Shown here: positions 10,386-21,743 of the stretch, piece after piece | How positions within the stretch are numbered: position 1 is the first letter of the stretch | Layout of the letters: the number at the start of each line of letters is the position of its first letter | Assembly: GCA_028564705.1 (NCBI GenBank) | Contig: JAPXFQ010002666.1 | Location: 124,001-188,000 of the forward strand | DNA length: 64,000 nucleotides | Origin: Apricaphanius iberus | Taxonomy: Eukaryota; Chordata; Actinopteri; Cyprinodontiformes; Aphaniidae | Reading direction: 5' to 3' | Translations under genes and position numbers: made by a program | Notes under the pieces: generated by a model | What the model saw: the letters and a program-made list of their open reading frames with translations, nothing else | The model's database searches: none | What the model was told of the DNA's origin: nothing

Positions 10386-11455
10386 CTTGCTTACTTTCTG
10401 CAACATGTTGCCAACGATATTCCCTGCAGATTAGAGATACGGTTTACGTTGCAACCACACGGTCCTACAGTAATGGAATGACCTGCGCAATGTGCATGCA
10501 CCTAGGCTCATTTCACCCAGTGCCATACAGAGAGATGGCGCTGATTTCACCTAGTCACATAAGAAGTTGTTTTAACTGAAAAGTAAAAACGAAATCTCCT
10601 GGTACATAAGACGGATCATTCTTTTATAATATGCACATGAACATTGTTCTGCACATTGCAAAAGCTTGTCTGTAACTATGCTGCATCCGCACATCTGCGA
10701 TGTATACAAGGAATGTTTGATGACCTCAGTAACATGGGACATTTAACACTAATAACAAAAAACCCTGAATAAGCCATAAACTTCTGTTCAATGGCGATTT
10801 GCAAGCAATGTTCGATAAATGCTAAATACACACCATTTTTTTTTACAAAATATTAAAAGTCTAATGAACAAAAACAATATTCTTTCTATTAATTTTGTCT
10901 TCTTAAGATATCTCAGCAATTTAAATTAACAAAAGAGAATTTTTAAATGCTGTACCAGTTGCCTTCTCTCAACAGTATGCTTTAGGCAAAATTATATAAC
11001 AAGTTACACAGTCTGTCCTTGGAAACAAAAGTCACACTTCCCTGAAGCATGTTTCTCCAGGTTAAATTTTTTTTAAATTCTAGATATAAAAATGTCCCCC
11101 TGTCTGCTTCATTTCCTCATTATACTAACTTTTCTTTGAATGTTAGAAAGCTACCAACCAGTTCTTTTTTCTTCCCATTCTTTCTGTCATCTTTCTTTGA
11201 CATTTTGAGGCTGCCTTTTTCTGTTATAAGTTCTGTTACTTTGACACATCTGAACACACTGATTTTGTACACAGTTTTTATTGCAAACTGGATTCATTTG
11301 TATTAAATGTTGAAGGAGAAAATGAAGACCGCCACATTATTGATGATGTCATCATGTCAATGTGACGCTATTAAGTAATCAATAAGCTAAAGCACGTAAC
11401 GTCATCTGGCGACTTCTAGCGACTGTTTGGCTCAAACTGAACAACTTTCTGTCAC
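10386..11455 (-). mobile_element. hAT-family remnant, copy A
   Basis: It shares long stretches with two other places in the window. The left part (10390-10830: CCCTGCAGATTAGAG, then a TAACTATGCTGC block and an AACAAAAAACCCTGAATAAG block) matches 21520-21740 plus 24127-24310. The right part (11310-11440, with GTCATCTGGCGACTTCTAGC) is the reverse complement of 15500-15690. So it is one hAT family, inverted relative to the copy at 15496-19411. The left terminus is lost beside the gypsy scrap. No transposase frame is visible. Confidence 0.6.
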
Positions 11456-11459
11456 AGAG

Positions 11460-13482
11460 CCCAGGCCAGCCAGATTACAATAGCCTTGACACAAGTCATC
11501 ATGCCGCCCGAAAAGCAAAAAGCAGGTCATCAAAAGAAGAAAGAGAGGGAAGAAAAAAAAAGAAGATAGAATGAGGGGCTGTAAGCGTAAAAACAACGAA
11601 ACTATGGGCCAGCTAATAGTGGTCAACTTTAACCGGTGTCAGGAGCACACTGCAGTGACTCTAGTTCAGCCGTGGCAACAGAAGCAGCGGTGGCCAATCC
11701 TGGCAGTTCGTCTGATGGTGAAGCGGATGTGATGAGCAAAGATGAGGTGACCATGAGGTCTTTGTTTAGGTTTGTTTGTTTAAGAATTAGTCAGCTTCAG
11801 CATTACCACAAGATTATTGTATATTTTTTTCACAAAAACCAATGACTTTCCGGCTGACTCTGTATTTTGTGTTCACATTTCACGCAGTAGGAGCTCGGCC
11901 TTCTGCAGCTCCTCTGCCTCATTCAGACAGAAGCCCCTCAAAGTAAAGACCAATTCAGGTTCAAACTGCTGAACATTTGTGGTTGTTCTGTAGAAGAAAA
12001 GCAGCAGAGAGCATTCTTCAAATATCTATGTTTTTCCTGAACACACATTTAAACTCATTCTCTATGTGATTTTTTAATGTCCCTTAGAACTGAATATCCA
12101 TCAACAATGACCTCTTTATAGTGAGGTCTGAGAAAAGCTAATGGCAAAGAAGGGATTCCAAACTGCTCCTTGTTCAGTTATTGCTTAAAGGGGCTTTCTG
12201 GGAGCCCTGCCCTGCTTGGCCTGTGTTTTATGCTCACATCAAAGTTGTACGGGGAGAACAATACCATCCGGGCCCCAGGCAAGCGATGGGTCCATCACCT
12301 CAACCGCTGCCGCCCACCGGGACGTGATAAGAATGTTGGTGGGAGAATGGGCATGATGTACGGAGAGAGCAAGGAGAGTTTGTCAAGGTGTCACTACCAA
12401 GTAGACCAGAGAAAACTCATCTCTATACTGCATATTTAATTTAAAAAAAGACTTCCATCAGTGGACAAACAAAAGATAAGGCTGCTTTAATACTGGAAGC
12501 CCAGAGGCTGCAGCTTAAAAGTGCTGAGATGTGCTCCTTTGGGCGGTCGGTGGGAGCAGCGCTGATCACCATTTAGTCATAATGACTGATGATGAGCAGA
12601 AGAATGTTCTTGTGTGGTCGGATCAGCTCAACACCTCTAAGTTTAGTTTTCATGAGAACTAAATGTTGGTCAAGTGGCGGTTGTGCTAATGACCCACACT
12701 TCACAAAGTGAATCTAAAGATCTACTTTCAGCATTGTTTCAATTCATTTGGTTTTTGACAGGCATGTTTTTAGTAAGGTTGCAGTATGGAAGTAAATTAA
12801 TTAGGTCAAAACTGGATATATTAGAAACAGTAGCCCTTTTAATGTTTCAGTATCCAATTTCTATGAAACCAAAAACCTTTAGCTGTGGAAACTATCCTAT
12901 ATCATCACTTCCAAGAAGTTGTGTTTTTCACAAAAGTTCTACAAACCAACCAAAAAATACTAATAAATAGTTTTCTGTGAAAGGCAGCCAAAGAGAGTTG
13001 AAGGGAAAAATGAGGTGTGAAGGAAGCAAAGCAGCTGCAACGAAGGAACTTTCAACAAAAAATTTCCTGATGCTCAGCACTCATTTCCTCATTTAGGCCA
13101 GCTCTCAATCAGCAGAAATACTCTCTTGGCTCCCAGTTGAAGGAGAAATGGGCCGATGCATTCAATATATCTGAAATTCACTGGAAGCCAAAGCTGTAAA
13201 TCATTACCTAAGGCCTTTCAGTTTCCTTCCTCCCAACGCTCCATGGCACAGATTACTGAGAAACTTACTGTGAGCATTGTTCCTCTTGCCAGCTCACTTG
13301 GCATTTGTTGCTCTATTTGAAATCCTGGTGCTGTTACTGAGGGGGAGTCAACAAACACAATGTTGTTTATGAGGTTGTCCTCCAATAACCTTTGTTTTAA
13401 CCAAAGTTTGACCAGTGCTGCTGCAAGTAAGGGCACTGTTGGCACCAACTAATAATCAGGTGGACTATGATGACAAAAACAC
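11460..13482. other. Unassigned DNA
   Basis: No gene recognised. A short GC-richer piece at 12240-12370 has a small open frame without recognised similarity. The rest is AT-rich with no terminal repeats found. Confidence 0.4.
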
Positions 13483-13524
13483 ACACATAAGAGCACAAAA
13501 CATATTTGTTGTGCTCTTATGTGT
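13483..13524. repeat. Perfect 16-bp hairpin
   Basis: ACACATAAGAGCACAA (13483-13498) is followed, after a 10-base loop, by its exact reverse complement (13509-13524). A TA-repeat follows. Confidence 0.9.
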
Positions 13525-13534
13525 ATATATATAT

Positions 13535-13700
13535 ATATGTGACAATGTGGAGGTCCTGTCACTATGGCTCCGATTGATCCGATGTGCCCTGGCTGCTTGG
13601 CCACGGGGATATCCCTTTGGCTGATTGGTTAGCGCGCATGACTCTCATCATCTCAGTAGTGGGATCAAATCCCGCCCGGGCCCTCGTTCTGTACCTGGCC
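13535..13700 (+). repeat. tRNA-like (pol III) repeat, copy 1
   Basis: It contains a tRNA-like A box (TGGCTGATTGGTTAGCGC, about 13619-13636) and B box (GGGATCAAATCCC, about 13662-13674) in a tRNA-sized segment. It is flanked on both sides by TA-repeats. The same sequence occurs at 62707-63545, split there by another insertion. It is probably a tRNA-derived SINE-like repeat rather than a working tRNA, because acceptor pairing is not evident. Confidence 0.65.
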
Positions 13701-13702
13701 GC

Positions 13703-13754
<52 letters not shown>

Positions 13755-13756
13755 GA
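13701..13756. repeat. TA/GTATAT microsatellite
   Basis: Alternating TA and GTATAT units run through this stretch; the six-frame translations of it are low complexity. Confidence 0.9.
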
Positions 13757-15495
13757 TATACCCGCATGTTTGCTGGTTGACAGATACGGTCTCTATGATC
13801 CAACTATGTGGTCGGCTCAGCTGGGCTGGTACTGGAAAGAATGGTGGAGTCAACACGTCCAGCAGCTGCTTCAGAGCCCCAAAGATTTTGTTATCCATCT
13901 CAGGAGAGGAGTGACTGCAGAAGACCAGAAACTAGAGTCGTTTTAGGTGAAGCCTACACTACATGGACCCACAGAAAACATTTCTACGCCATCCAACCCA
14001 CATGCACTAACAGCGACTTTCCTCCTGGATCGGTAAGCTAACTCACTTGCTAACTTTGCTAACGTTAGCTGTTAGTTAAACTCTAAAATACATTCCCCAC
14101 TGGACACAGTTCATGTTGCTCACTGGACGTATTGGCAGCAAACCTGGCAACCCAACAGCAGGAATGATGTTTTCATTGTTGTAACTACAAACTAGACAAA
14201 CTAGATGTTGCTTTCTTGGTCATTTTCCATATCCAACCTTTAAGGCAACACCTTAACAAGTTCTTCTCCTCGGCCCCCTACTGGTTTACGATGAGTTGTT
14301 CATGTTACAGAATTGGTATTATGTAAAAGGTAAATGGACTGAACTTATATAGCGCTTTTCTAGTCATACTGACCACTCAAAGCGCTTTATATTGAAGCCA
14401 CATTCACCCATTCACACTCACATTCATACACCGATGCCAACACGCTGGCTCGGTAGGACGATGTAGAATTTTTGGGGTTAAGTGCCTTGCCCAGGGGCAC
14501 ATCGATATGTGACTGGAGAAAGCTGGAATCGAATTGAAATTGAAAATGTACATGTCCAGAAGCAAGTATTGCTTTAATCCATTTTTCCCTTTGCATTAAA
14601 GTAACTTTAGACTTTAGATTGCTTAACCAATTAATTCTTTGTTTACTTGTGGAGAAGACATGACATTTTAGATGATGGCCACCGAGGGATTCATTAGAAC
14701 CACTTCTTCAGATCAACTGAAACATCCGGCACAGAGACATGGAGGAGTGAGCAGGACTGAATTAACCCCTGATGTTACTTATCCTCCTTGGCCCATGTAA
14801 CATTGAGACTGCTCACCAAGCTCATGTTAAATATAGTTTGCAGTCTGCTTTTTAATTAGGAGAAATAAAGACAGTAAGATGGGTAATAGTTGTTGTAGTC
14901 TTTTATTTATCGTGAGAAGCTAAATTGTATCTACAGTTCCTCTATGCTGCCACAGACAATGGACACCAGTAGGCAAGACAGATAAAGGAAAACAACCTCA
15001 TATATAGCAGGGGGAAGCTTCAATGATTTGTGTATTGTGATATGTAAAGCATGTTGTGTGTGAAGGGTAATAACCAACTGTGTTCCACAACCTATTAATG
15101 TACCAGTTTATTTTCCTGTACTATTGTTAGGCTTGGTGGCAATTTTGAACTGACTTTCACAATTTTTTATGCGTTTTTTGTTGCAGTTCAAATAAAAATT
15201 GTAGAACAGTGTGTGACGTTCTGAAAAAACATTACACTTATGCACAGCCTACTGCAACAAGTTTTTATCTAACCAACACAGGTCCAAGGAGTGTCAGTGG
15301 GTCTCTCTTATTTTATAGCGTGGATATTTTTTTTCTAAATCTCAAGATATCAGGTCACAATATTATAACTTTATGGCCATATGTAAAGCACATAATTGAG
15401 CTTATAGAAGATAAGGTGGGATAAAATAATTTACTGGCTTCACACATTGCTTGGTTAGTGATTGTCTAGCTGCTGAAACTAAGAGGGGCCGCTAG
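13757..15495. other. Unassigned DNA with one dispersed repeat
   Basis: Mostly AT-rich non-coding DNA. The part 14330-14570 is a dispersed fish repeat (TATATAGCGCTTTTCTAGTC and CACTCAAAGCGCTTTA blocks). Its end (14478-14530, GCCTTGCCCAGGGGCACATC) is the reverse complement of 62470-62512. Confidence 0.55.
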
Positions 15496-17459
15496 CAGTG
15501 TTGCCAACTGTCTGACAGAAAGTAGCTGAAGTTGCCCCAGAAAGTCGCTAGATGTCACCAGATGACATCACATGCTGATTTGCATATTAAATACGTCATC
15601 GCGTCACACTGGTGTAATAACATAATCATTTATGCTGCGATCTTCATTCTCTTCTACAGCATGCAATAAAAACTGTGTGCAAATCCATTGTGTTCAGACA
15701 TATCAAATAAAAGAATCCATAGAACAGAAAAAGGCAGCCTTGAAAGGTCAAGGAAAGATGGCAAGAAGAAAAAACTAGTATGTGGCTTAATATATTATTC
15801 AAAGAAAAGTTGGTATAATGATGAAAACGGGGAATAACAGAAAGGGGGAAATATTTATATTGAGATTGGGATTAAATAAAACAGGGCTAAATTAAATATT
15901 ATTTAAACAGGGAAAACATGTTACCGGAAACTGTGGAACATGTTATATTACTTTTGCCAGAAATATACTGTTGAGAGAATGGAAGTGGTATCAAATTTAC
16001 AGGCTTTAATATTATAACTAGACATCCAATATCTTCTAACCAAAATTTTTTAGATCTGAAGAATATATCTATATCTATATAGATTGTTGGGTATTTAGAA
16101 GAAATCCAACTATTTGGCTATGAATAGTTAAAGGATTGCTTATGGTAACCAATAAGATGAATAATTTATGGAAAATTATTATAAATGGGACACCACCTGA
16201 CCAGTCAGGAACTATATTAATAGAAAAATATATCACTTTTGTAGTTTAGCACCTACCCAAATGAGGCTGATGGGTTAGGGGTTGAATGAATTCTAGACAT
16301 CTGTTGAGCATAAAATATTGCCAATGTATGTATATACAATAAATTGATAGTGACTTTCCAAAACACAAAAGTTTATTTACAAAAGAAGAAAAAGAATAAG
16401 ACGAAAATTTCATCACCCAACCTAGAAACTAACACACTACTGATCAAAATAAACGAATAACCAAAATAAACGATCAATGAATGGATCAATATGCAATAAA
16501 AATAGAAACTATGATGTCAGTTCTGGAGGAATCTGGTTGCTTTAATGACCCAGGCTTATATTTCAAATTCAGGAATGAAAGCTAAAATAGTACACTAATT
16601 GTGATTAGTTAACTAATTAGCACCATTGATTTATGTCTAAACCAATAAACAATGTAAAACAAGGGAAAAATTATTTGGATTCAGAAATATTTTGTTGTAA
16701 AAATTATTATAAGAAGTCATTTACCTTTGGAAAATTACTTTTATTATAGATTGATCATGGCAGTAAACAATCCAATACCAGTATTTTGATGCATTAAGGT
16801 GGGTTCAAACGCAGCTAATAAGATTAGTTTCTGTTCTTAAACAATCTACTTTGAACCAATCTCCATTTAAACACCATTAATAGCATTTATTCATTAAATG
16901 AGGACTCAAACCAAACATGTGGGCTTATTTTAGTATGTTGCGAACTGTAACTCATGTGGTGCTGGTTGGAGGCTCTCATATATTTATTAAACATTAAAAA
17001 AAGAAAAGGAAACTCCTGTCGGATTGAGTAACTCAAATTGCATGATTTAAAAGGACACTCGGTCGGGAAAATCTTCAGAACACTGGGAAGGTTTCGGCAG
17101 GCTTTGAAGGTAAACAATGGGGTTGTCTCATTAATGTTTGTGATTCACTTGGTATCGGGAGTTTTCAGTCCCTTGGAGTCAGTTTCTCCCAGAAACTCAC
17201 GTGCGTTCCTTTTCCAGCGAAGGAAGATGGTCTTTCCGATCAGCGCTCGACAATGGCAAATTAATGGAGATGGTTTGACTCCCGGTAAAAGGTTCCTTTT
17301 AAAGACTCTACCCCCCCCACACACACACCCTCTCCACCCCACTTGCTATGGGAGTGGGGTTTCTTCTTATCCTGTGGAGCTAGAATAGATATAGATATAT
17401 ATGCATAGTATCTTAGGAATATTGCAAAAATTAGAACCATCCTGTCCAGGAATGATGCT

Positions 17460-17942
17460 GAAAAACTAGTCCATGCCTTTGTTACTTCAAGGCTGGATTA
17501 CTGTAACTGTCTATTATCAGGTAGTCCACAGAATACAATTAAAAGTCTTCAGTTAGTTCAAAATGCTGCTGCTAGGATTCTGATGAATATTAAAAGAAGA
17601 GATCACATTTCCCCTGTTTTAGCTTCTCTTCACTGGCTCCCAGTAAAATCTAGAATAGAATTCAAGATCCTCCTTCTGACATATAAAGCCCTTAATAATC
17701 TAGCTCCATCATACATAAGAGACCTGATTGTTCCATATGTTCCTAACAGAGACCTTCGCTCTCAGACTGCAGGTTTACTGGTAGTTCCTAGGATTTCTAA
17801 AAGTAGAATGGGTGGCAGATCTTTCAGCTATCAGGCTCCCCTCCTATGGAACCGGCTCCCAGGGTTGGTTCGTGAAGCAGACAATTTGTCTATCTTTAAA
17901 ACTAGGCTAAAAACTTTCCTCTTTGACAAAGCTTACAGTTAG
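17460..17942 (+). pseudogene. L2 reverse-transcriptase C-terminal region
   Basis: A 119-aa open frame (17583-17942), with in-frame material upstream from about 17460, encodes the RT thumb and C-terminal domain of an L2-type LINE: TSRLDYCN, VQNAAARILM, HISPVLASLHWLPV, RIEFKILLLTYKALN, and a final FKTRLKTFLF. The stop at 17940-17942 is the normal ORF2 end. It is a 5'-truncated copy, so no catalytic palm is present. The same protein segment occurs at 38726-39028, where a stop is present. Confidence 0.85.
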
Positions 17943-17990
17943 AGATATGTTTATAGGTAGTTAGAGTCAGGTCAGACAGGTAGATAGGAA

Positions 17991-18533
17991 GAGACAGGTT
18001 AATGTTAGTAGTCAGGCAGAGTGTCAAAAGTTAGGAAGAGATAGGAAGAGGTAGAGTAGCTAGGTAGAGATAGATTAATGTAAGCCAGGTAAAGATCCGG
18101 AGCCGGTCGCGGCTTACCGCCGCGGAAGAAATGTGCCCCACAGGGGCCAGCCAGCGCCGGAGAGAGGTCCCTCAAGGGGATCCTCCCGCACAGTGCGGCC
18201 GCCCATTACCTGCCGGGTTGAATCCCCCGGGCAGACTGTGCGGACCCCACCCGTTTATCTCTTAAACGTTTCTCGCCCTCTTCAACTCTGTCCTCTCAGT
18301 TCTGTCTATTTTTCCTTAAGATAGTTGTCGACTATCGGTCTTGTGCCGGTATTTAGCCTTAGATGGAGTTTACCACCCACTTTGGGCTGCATTCTCAAAC
18401 AACCCGACTCTGAGAAGACCCCGGCATGACGGGGGCCGTTACCGGCCCTACACCGTCCACGGGTCAGGAGGACTCAGACAGAGTGTTGGTAGCCAGGTCT
18501 CCTAGTAGCTAGGAGACAGGTTAATGTTAGTAG
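17991..18533. repeat. 21-base direct repeat flanking the 28S segment
   Basis: GAGACAGGTTAATGTTAGTA followed by G occurs at 17991-18011 and again exactly at 18513-18533, on either side of the 28S-like segment. Confidence 0.9.
18094..18479 (-). pseudogene. 28S rRNA fragment (5' region through the start of D2), antisense
   Basis: The reverse complement reads through conserved 28S landmarks in the right order: CCCGTGGACGGTGTAGGGCC, AGAGTCGGGTTGTTTG, AATGCAGCCCAAAGTGGGTG, GTAAACTCCATCTAAGGC, TAAATACCGGCAC, AGACCGATAGTCGACAA, then AAGAGGGCGAGAAACG and TAAACGGGTGGGGTCCGC, and GGGGGATTCAACCCGGC in the D2 expansion. About 385 bases are covered. There are small changes around 18300-18330. A 21-base direct repeat (17991-18011 and 18513-18533) flanks it. 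It lies in the 3' UTR of an L2 copy, so it is a mobilised or inserted rRNA pseudogene, not part of an rDNA array. Confidence 0.9.
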
Positions 18534-19411
18534 CTATGCTGCTTTAGGCTAGGCTGTTGGAGGACATTATTAGGGTCTGTTCCTACTTTCTCTCCTACTT
18601 CTCCCCAACTGCATGATGTGCTGTCAATTCAAGCACTAACCTGTTTTCTATTATAGTAGGTGCTCCGGATTAGCCCTGCTTGACGACCCTGACTAAGATG
18701 GCATTGCAGTGACGGAAAATTCTCCACGTCCTGCAACAAACTTGTGCATCAGTTCTATTGCTCTTTCTGTGTCTCTGTTATGTATTCTCCAAGCCACAGA
18801 CGGTCGCGGCAGATAACCGCTTGTGCTGAGCCTGGTTCTGCCGGAGGTTTCTTCCTGTTAAAAGGGAGTTTTTCCTTCCCACTGTCGCTGCATGCTTGCT
18901 CAGTATGAGGGATTGCTGAGAATTCCACGACGCAATCTTCTGTGGTTCTGTAATTTCTACACTAAACATTGTATTGTAATAACTCTTTTTGTAAAGTGCC
19001 TTGAGATGACATCTGTTGTGAAATGGCGCTATATAAATAAACTGAATTGATTTGAATTGAAATTAAAAAAAAATAGGGCTAAATTTGAAATGTCTTACAT
19101 TATTGAACTGACCGTAAATTTCGACATTTCTTGAAAGCAGCACAGGTGCAAATGTAACGTTTCTGCTTTTTTCCCTCTTCATGGAGAGATTTGAAATATG
19201 AAGGTAAAGAGCAATGTTTGTGTGGTTTTAAAAACGATCGCTATTAGCAGGTCTGGTCTCTAATCTGCAGGGATTATCTGCAACAGAAGGTAGCAAAGGG
19301 AAGTCAGGAATGTCACTAGATTTGTTGTTAGGTGCTTTTTGGAAAAAACTGGGTTAAGGTGACTGAAAAGTCTTAAGAAACAGCGACAAATTCGCTAAGT
19401 TGGCAACACTG

Positions 19412-19877
19412 GAGCTCAGCCTGTTTGAAAGAGCCTGTATGGACTGAACCAATTCGAGGAATGTGAAAGGGATGGAGATCATAATCTTTCAACAAAACAA
19501 AATGCATTGTTTTGAATTTGTAATTAGTTTGGTTTGCATTGTAGGCACATTTTTCAGACAATATCATACTGTTAAAAATATAGCTTATGAGTGTAAGGAT
19601 TTTTTTGCCAGGACAACTTCAGGACAACATGTTCCTCCTGTCCTGTCAAACAAAACCATGTTGGATACCCGTCTGGCTGGCCTTCCGTGTTAGCCAATCA
19701 GAGGGAAGTCAGTGCAGGTTTTTGTCTCCACGCCCCCAAATGTCAAAACTGTGCTTTATTCGAGAGAGCAAATGTCTACTTCAGGAGCGCAGTTGTCTGA
19801 AAAGCCTTGCGCGTGCAATAATGCAGTGGATTTCTTCACGAGTGAGCTGCTCCCTCCCTCCCACAGAAGGTAGCCAC
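19412..19877. other. Unassigned DNA
   Basis: No gene or repeat end recognised between the two hAT elements. Confidence 0.4.
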
Positions 19878-20627
19878 TAGGGCTTTTACAAATTAAAGAT
19901 ATACAAGCAAAATTTAGGGATCTCTTAATATTTAAACCTGTATGGGAGTTCTTTTTTGTACATATGTTTGCTTGTAAAGGTTTTCAATTCAGATTCAGAG
20001 CAAACGAGCTAGTAGTAGGCATGAAATCGGACATACTGCTCCAACCTTTTTACCGGATGTTTACGTCACATAACGGCTTGTGGTCCGGTTAAACAACTTA
20101 TCAACTTAAATGTTTAATCAGTTGTCAAAAAACAATTAAATTAATCAGTAACTTCACTACACTTGTACATTTATACGCCAAAATTGTGCCGGTGTCAATG
20201 GTTGACAGTTTCTCGGTAGTTGAGGTCACTCTTTTTCTACGATTTTGGGGGTTCCACTGCATTGTGGGGTCCTGCTTATTGTGGCGGTAGTACACCTCCA
20301 GGAACTTTATGTCTACTACTCCAATCCATACTGGAGATTCGGATCTACTAAATCGCTCTCTTACTCCTTTTTGCCTATTACTTAGCAAGTGTCGTAGGTG
20401 TATTCGCATGCAGTCAGCCTTTTGTGCATGTAGTCCATTAACATTGACTGATACACTGCCCTCTGGTGGACAAATCATATTGAACTTAAGTTTGATACCA
20501 ATATAGGTCTTACTGAATACATTTAATGGTCAAAATATAATTAATAAATCTTTGAATATATTCAAATTTTAATATTTATAAACAAATGAACTTCAAACAT
20601 GATTTTTGGGCAAAAGTCAAAGCCCTA
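19878..20627. mobile_element. hAT-like MITE, 750 bases
   Basis: The ends are TAGGGCTTTTAC and, in reverse complement, TAGGGCTTTGAC. The flanking 8-mers GTAGCCAC (19870-19877) and GCAGGCAC (20628-20635) agree at 6 of 8 positions, as expected for an old hAT target duplication. There is no coding capacity. Confidence 0.7.
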
Positions 20628-21399
20628 GCAGGCACTCGCAAGAGTGGATTTTATGCATGTGAGGTTGAGGAAACTGAACTTGTGATTGGCTACTGCTCCC
20701 GTGACGTTTTATGCGCGTTCGAATGGGTCTAATGCATTTGAAGCCGATCATTGCTCTCTCTTCTTATGAAAGAATTCTGGTGCCATAAAAAATTGGGAAA
20801 ATCTCTTCAAAATATGTAAAAACCAAACATTTAAAAGTGCATACTATACCATACTGTGGTTCTATACAAGATGTTTAAAAATAGGACATTTACCAGCCTT
20901 TCAATAAAGTATTACATTTTATGAATTCATGGCACTGATGTGAGCCTCATTACAATGAGAAAACCTCGAAACAAAACAGCTAATTAAAAGATCCATATGG
21001 AGCAGGTAGGAGTGTTAAAACAGAGACATCCTAGAGGTGTTAGGAGTGAAGGTGTCATCACATGTGCTGAGAAAGCAAGGTGAGACCACCTTTTATGTCT
21101 ATTTTAGACACAGCTGGCAGGATGGGAGGGTTGAGCAGAGAAAGTCAAATTATTTCCCAAGTACGACTGAAATCAGACTTTTAAAATACATGTATACACC
21201 TTAGTCCGGATTATATCAAACAGAACTGGACTTTAAGAAGCTCGATCAAGCTACCCAGATAATGTAATTGAAAATTGGACTTCCATACAACCAACCCCCC
21301 CGCCCCCGCCCGTACTCGCGCACCCCCTTGGGAATTTAGGAGTCTTGGAAACAAACGCAGCAACACTGTTTCGAAATCAAGGCATTACCTTACATTAAG
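20628..21399. other. Unassigned DNA
   Basis: No gene recognised. The stretch 21287-21325 is C-rich. Confidence 0.4.
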
Positions 21400-21743
21400 T
21401 CATGTTCCCAACTTAGTGACTGTGTTGCTGTTTCTAACAACCTTTCGAACCTTTTTACCAAAAAGCACCCACTGATAAATCTAGTGATATTTTTGGCCAT
21501 TTTTTTATACTTTCTGTCAAACGTTATTGCCAATATTCCCTGCAGATTAAAGAGCAAGCTTGCTTTGCAACGTCACTGCCCTACAGTGCATGCAGCTCAT
21601 AGTTTTTCACCCAGAGCCACAGAGGGAAGACACTGGCAAGATACAAACAAATTTGTTTTATCTCTAAAATTAACTGAAAAGTTAAAAAAAATCTGCAGGT
21701 ATGTAAGATTAATCTTTTTTTTAATAAACCATACATGAACAAC

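Larger units (their letters stand above)
17411..19065 (+). mobile_element. L2 LINE, 5'-truncated 3' end carrying a 28S rRNA segment
   Basis: It starts within the RT thumb (GGAATATTGCAAAAATTAG...) and ends with the L2 tail (AAGTGCCTTGAGATGACATC, then ATATAAATAAACTGAATTGA). The 3' UTR blocks GGTTTCTTCCTGTTAAAAGG and CACTGTCGCTGCATGC are characteristic. The 3' UTR is extended by about 540 bases with GATAGGAAGAG-rich repeats and an antisense 28S rRNA segment (18094-18479). Confidence 0.85.
15496..19411 (+). mobile_element. hAT-family element, copy C, with inverted ends CAGTGTTGCCAACT
   Basis: The left end begins CAGTGTTGCCAACT and the right end is AGTTGGCAACACTG, a 14-base perfect terminal inverted repeat typical of hAT elements. 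The adjacent 8-base flanks (GCCGCTAG, GAGCTCAG) match poorly, so the target duplication has decayed or the ends belong to two copies. An L2 piece (17411-19065) sits inside. 15700-17400 is AT-rich without a recognised product; a short frame near 16140-16240 was not identified. No transposase is visible, so it is probably non-autonomous. Confidence 0.7.

Noticed and set aside
13619..13680. A functional tRNA gene
   Set aside because: A and B boxes are present but I could not pair an acceptor stem, and the sequence is repeated at 63455-63515 with the same non-tRNA flanks.
15496..19411. Confident 8-base target duplication for this hAT copy
   Set aside because: The flanks GCCGCTAG and GAGCTCAG share only three of eight positions, so the ends may come from different copies or the duplication has decayed.
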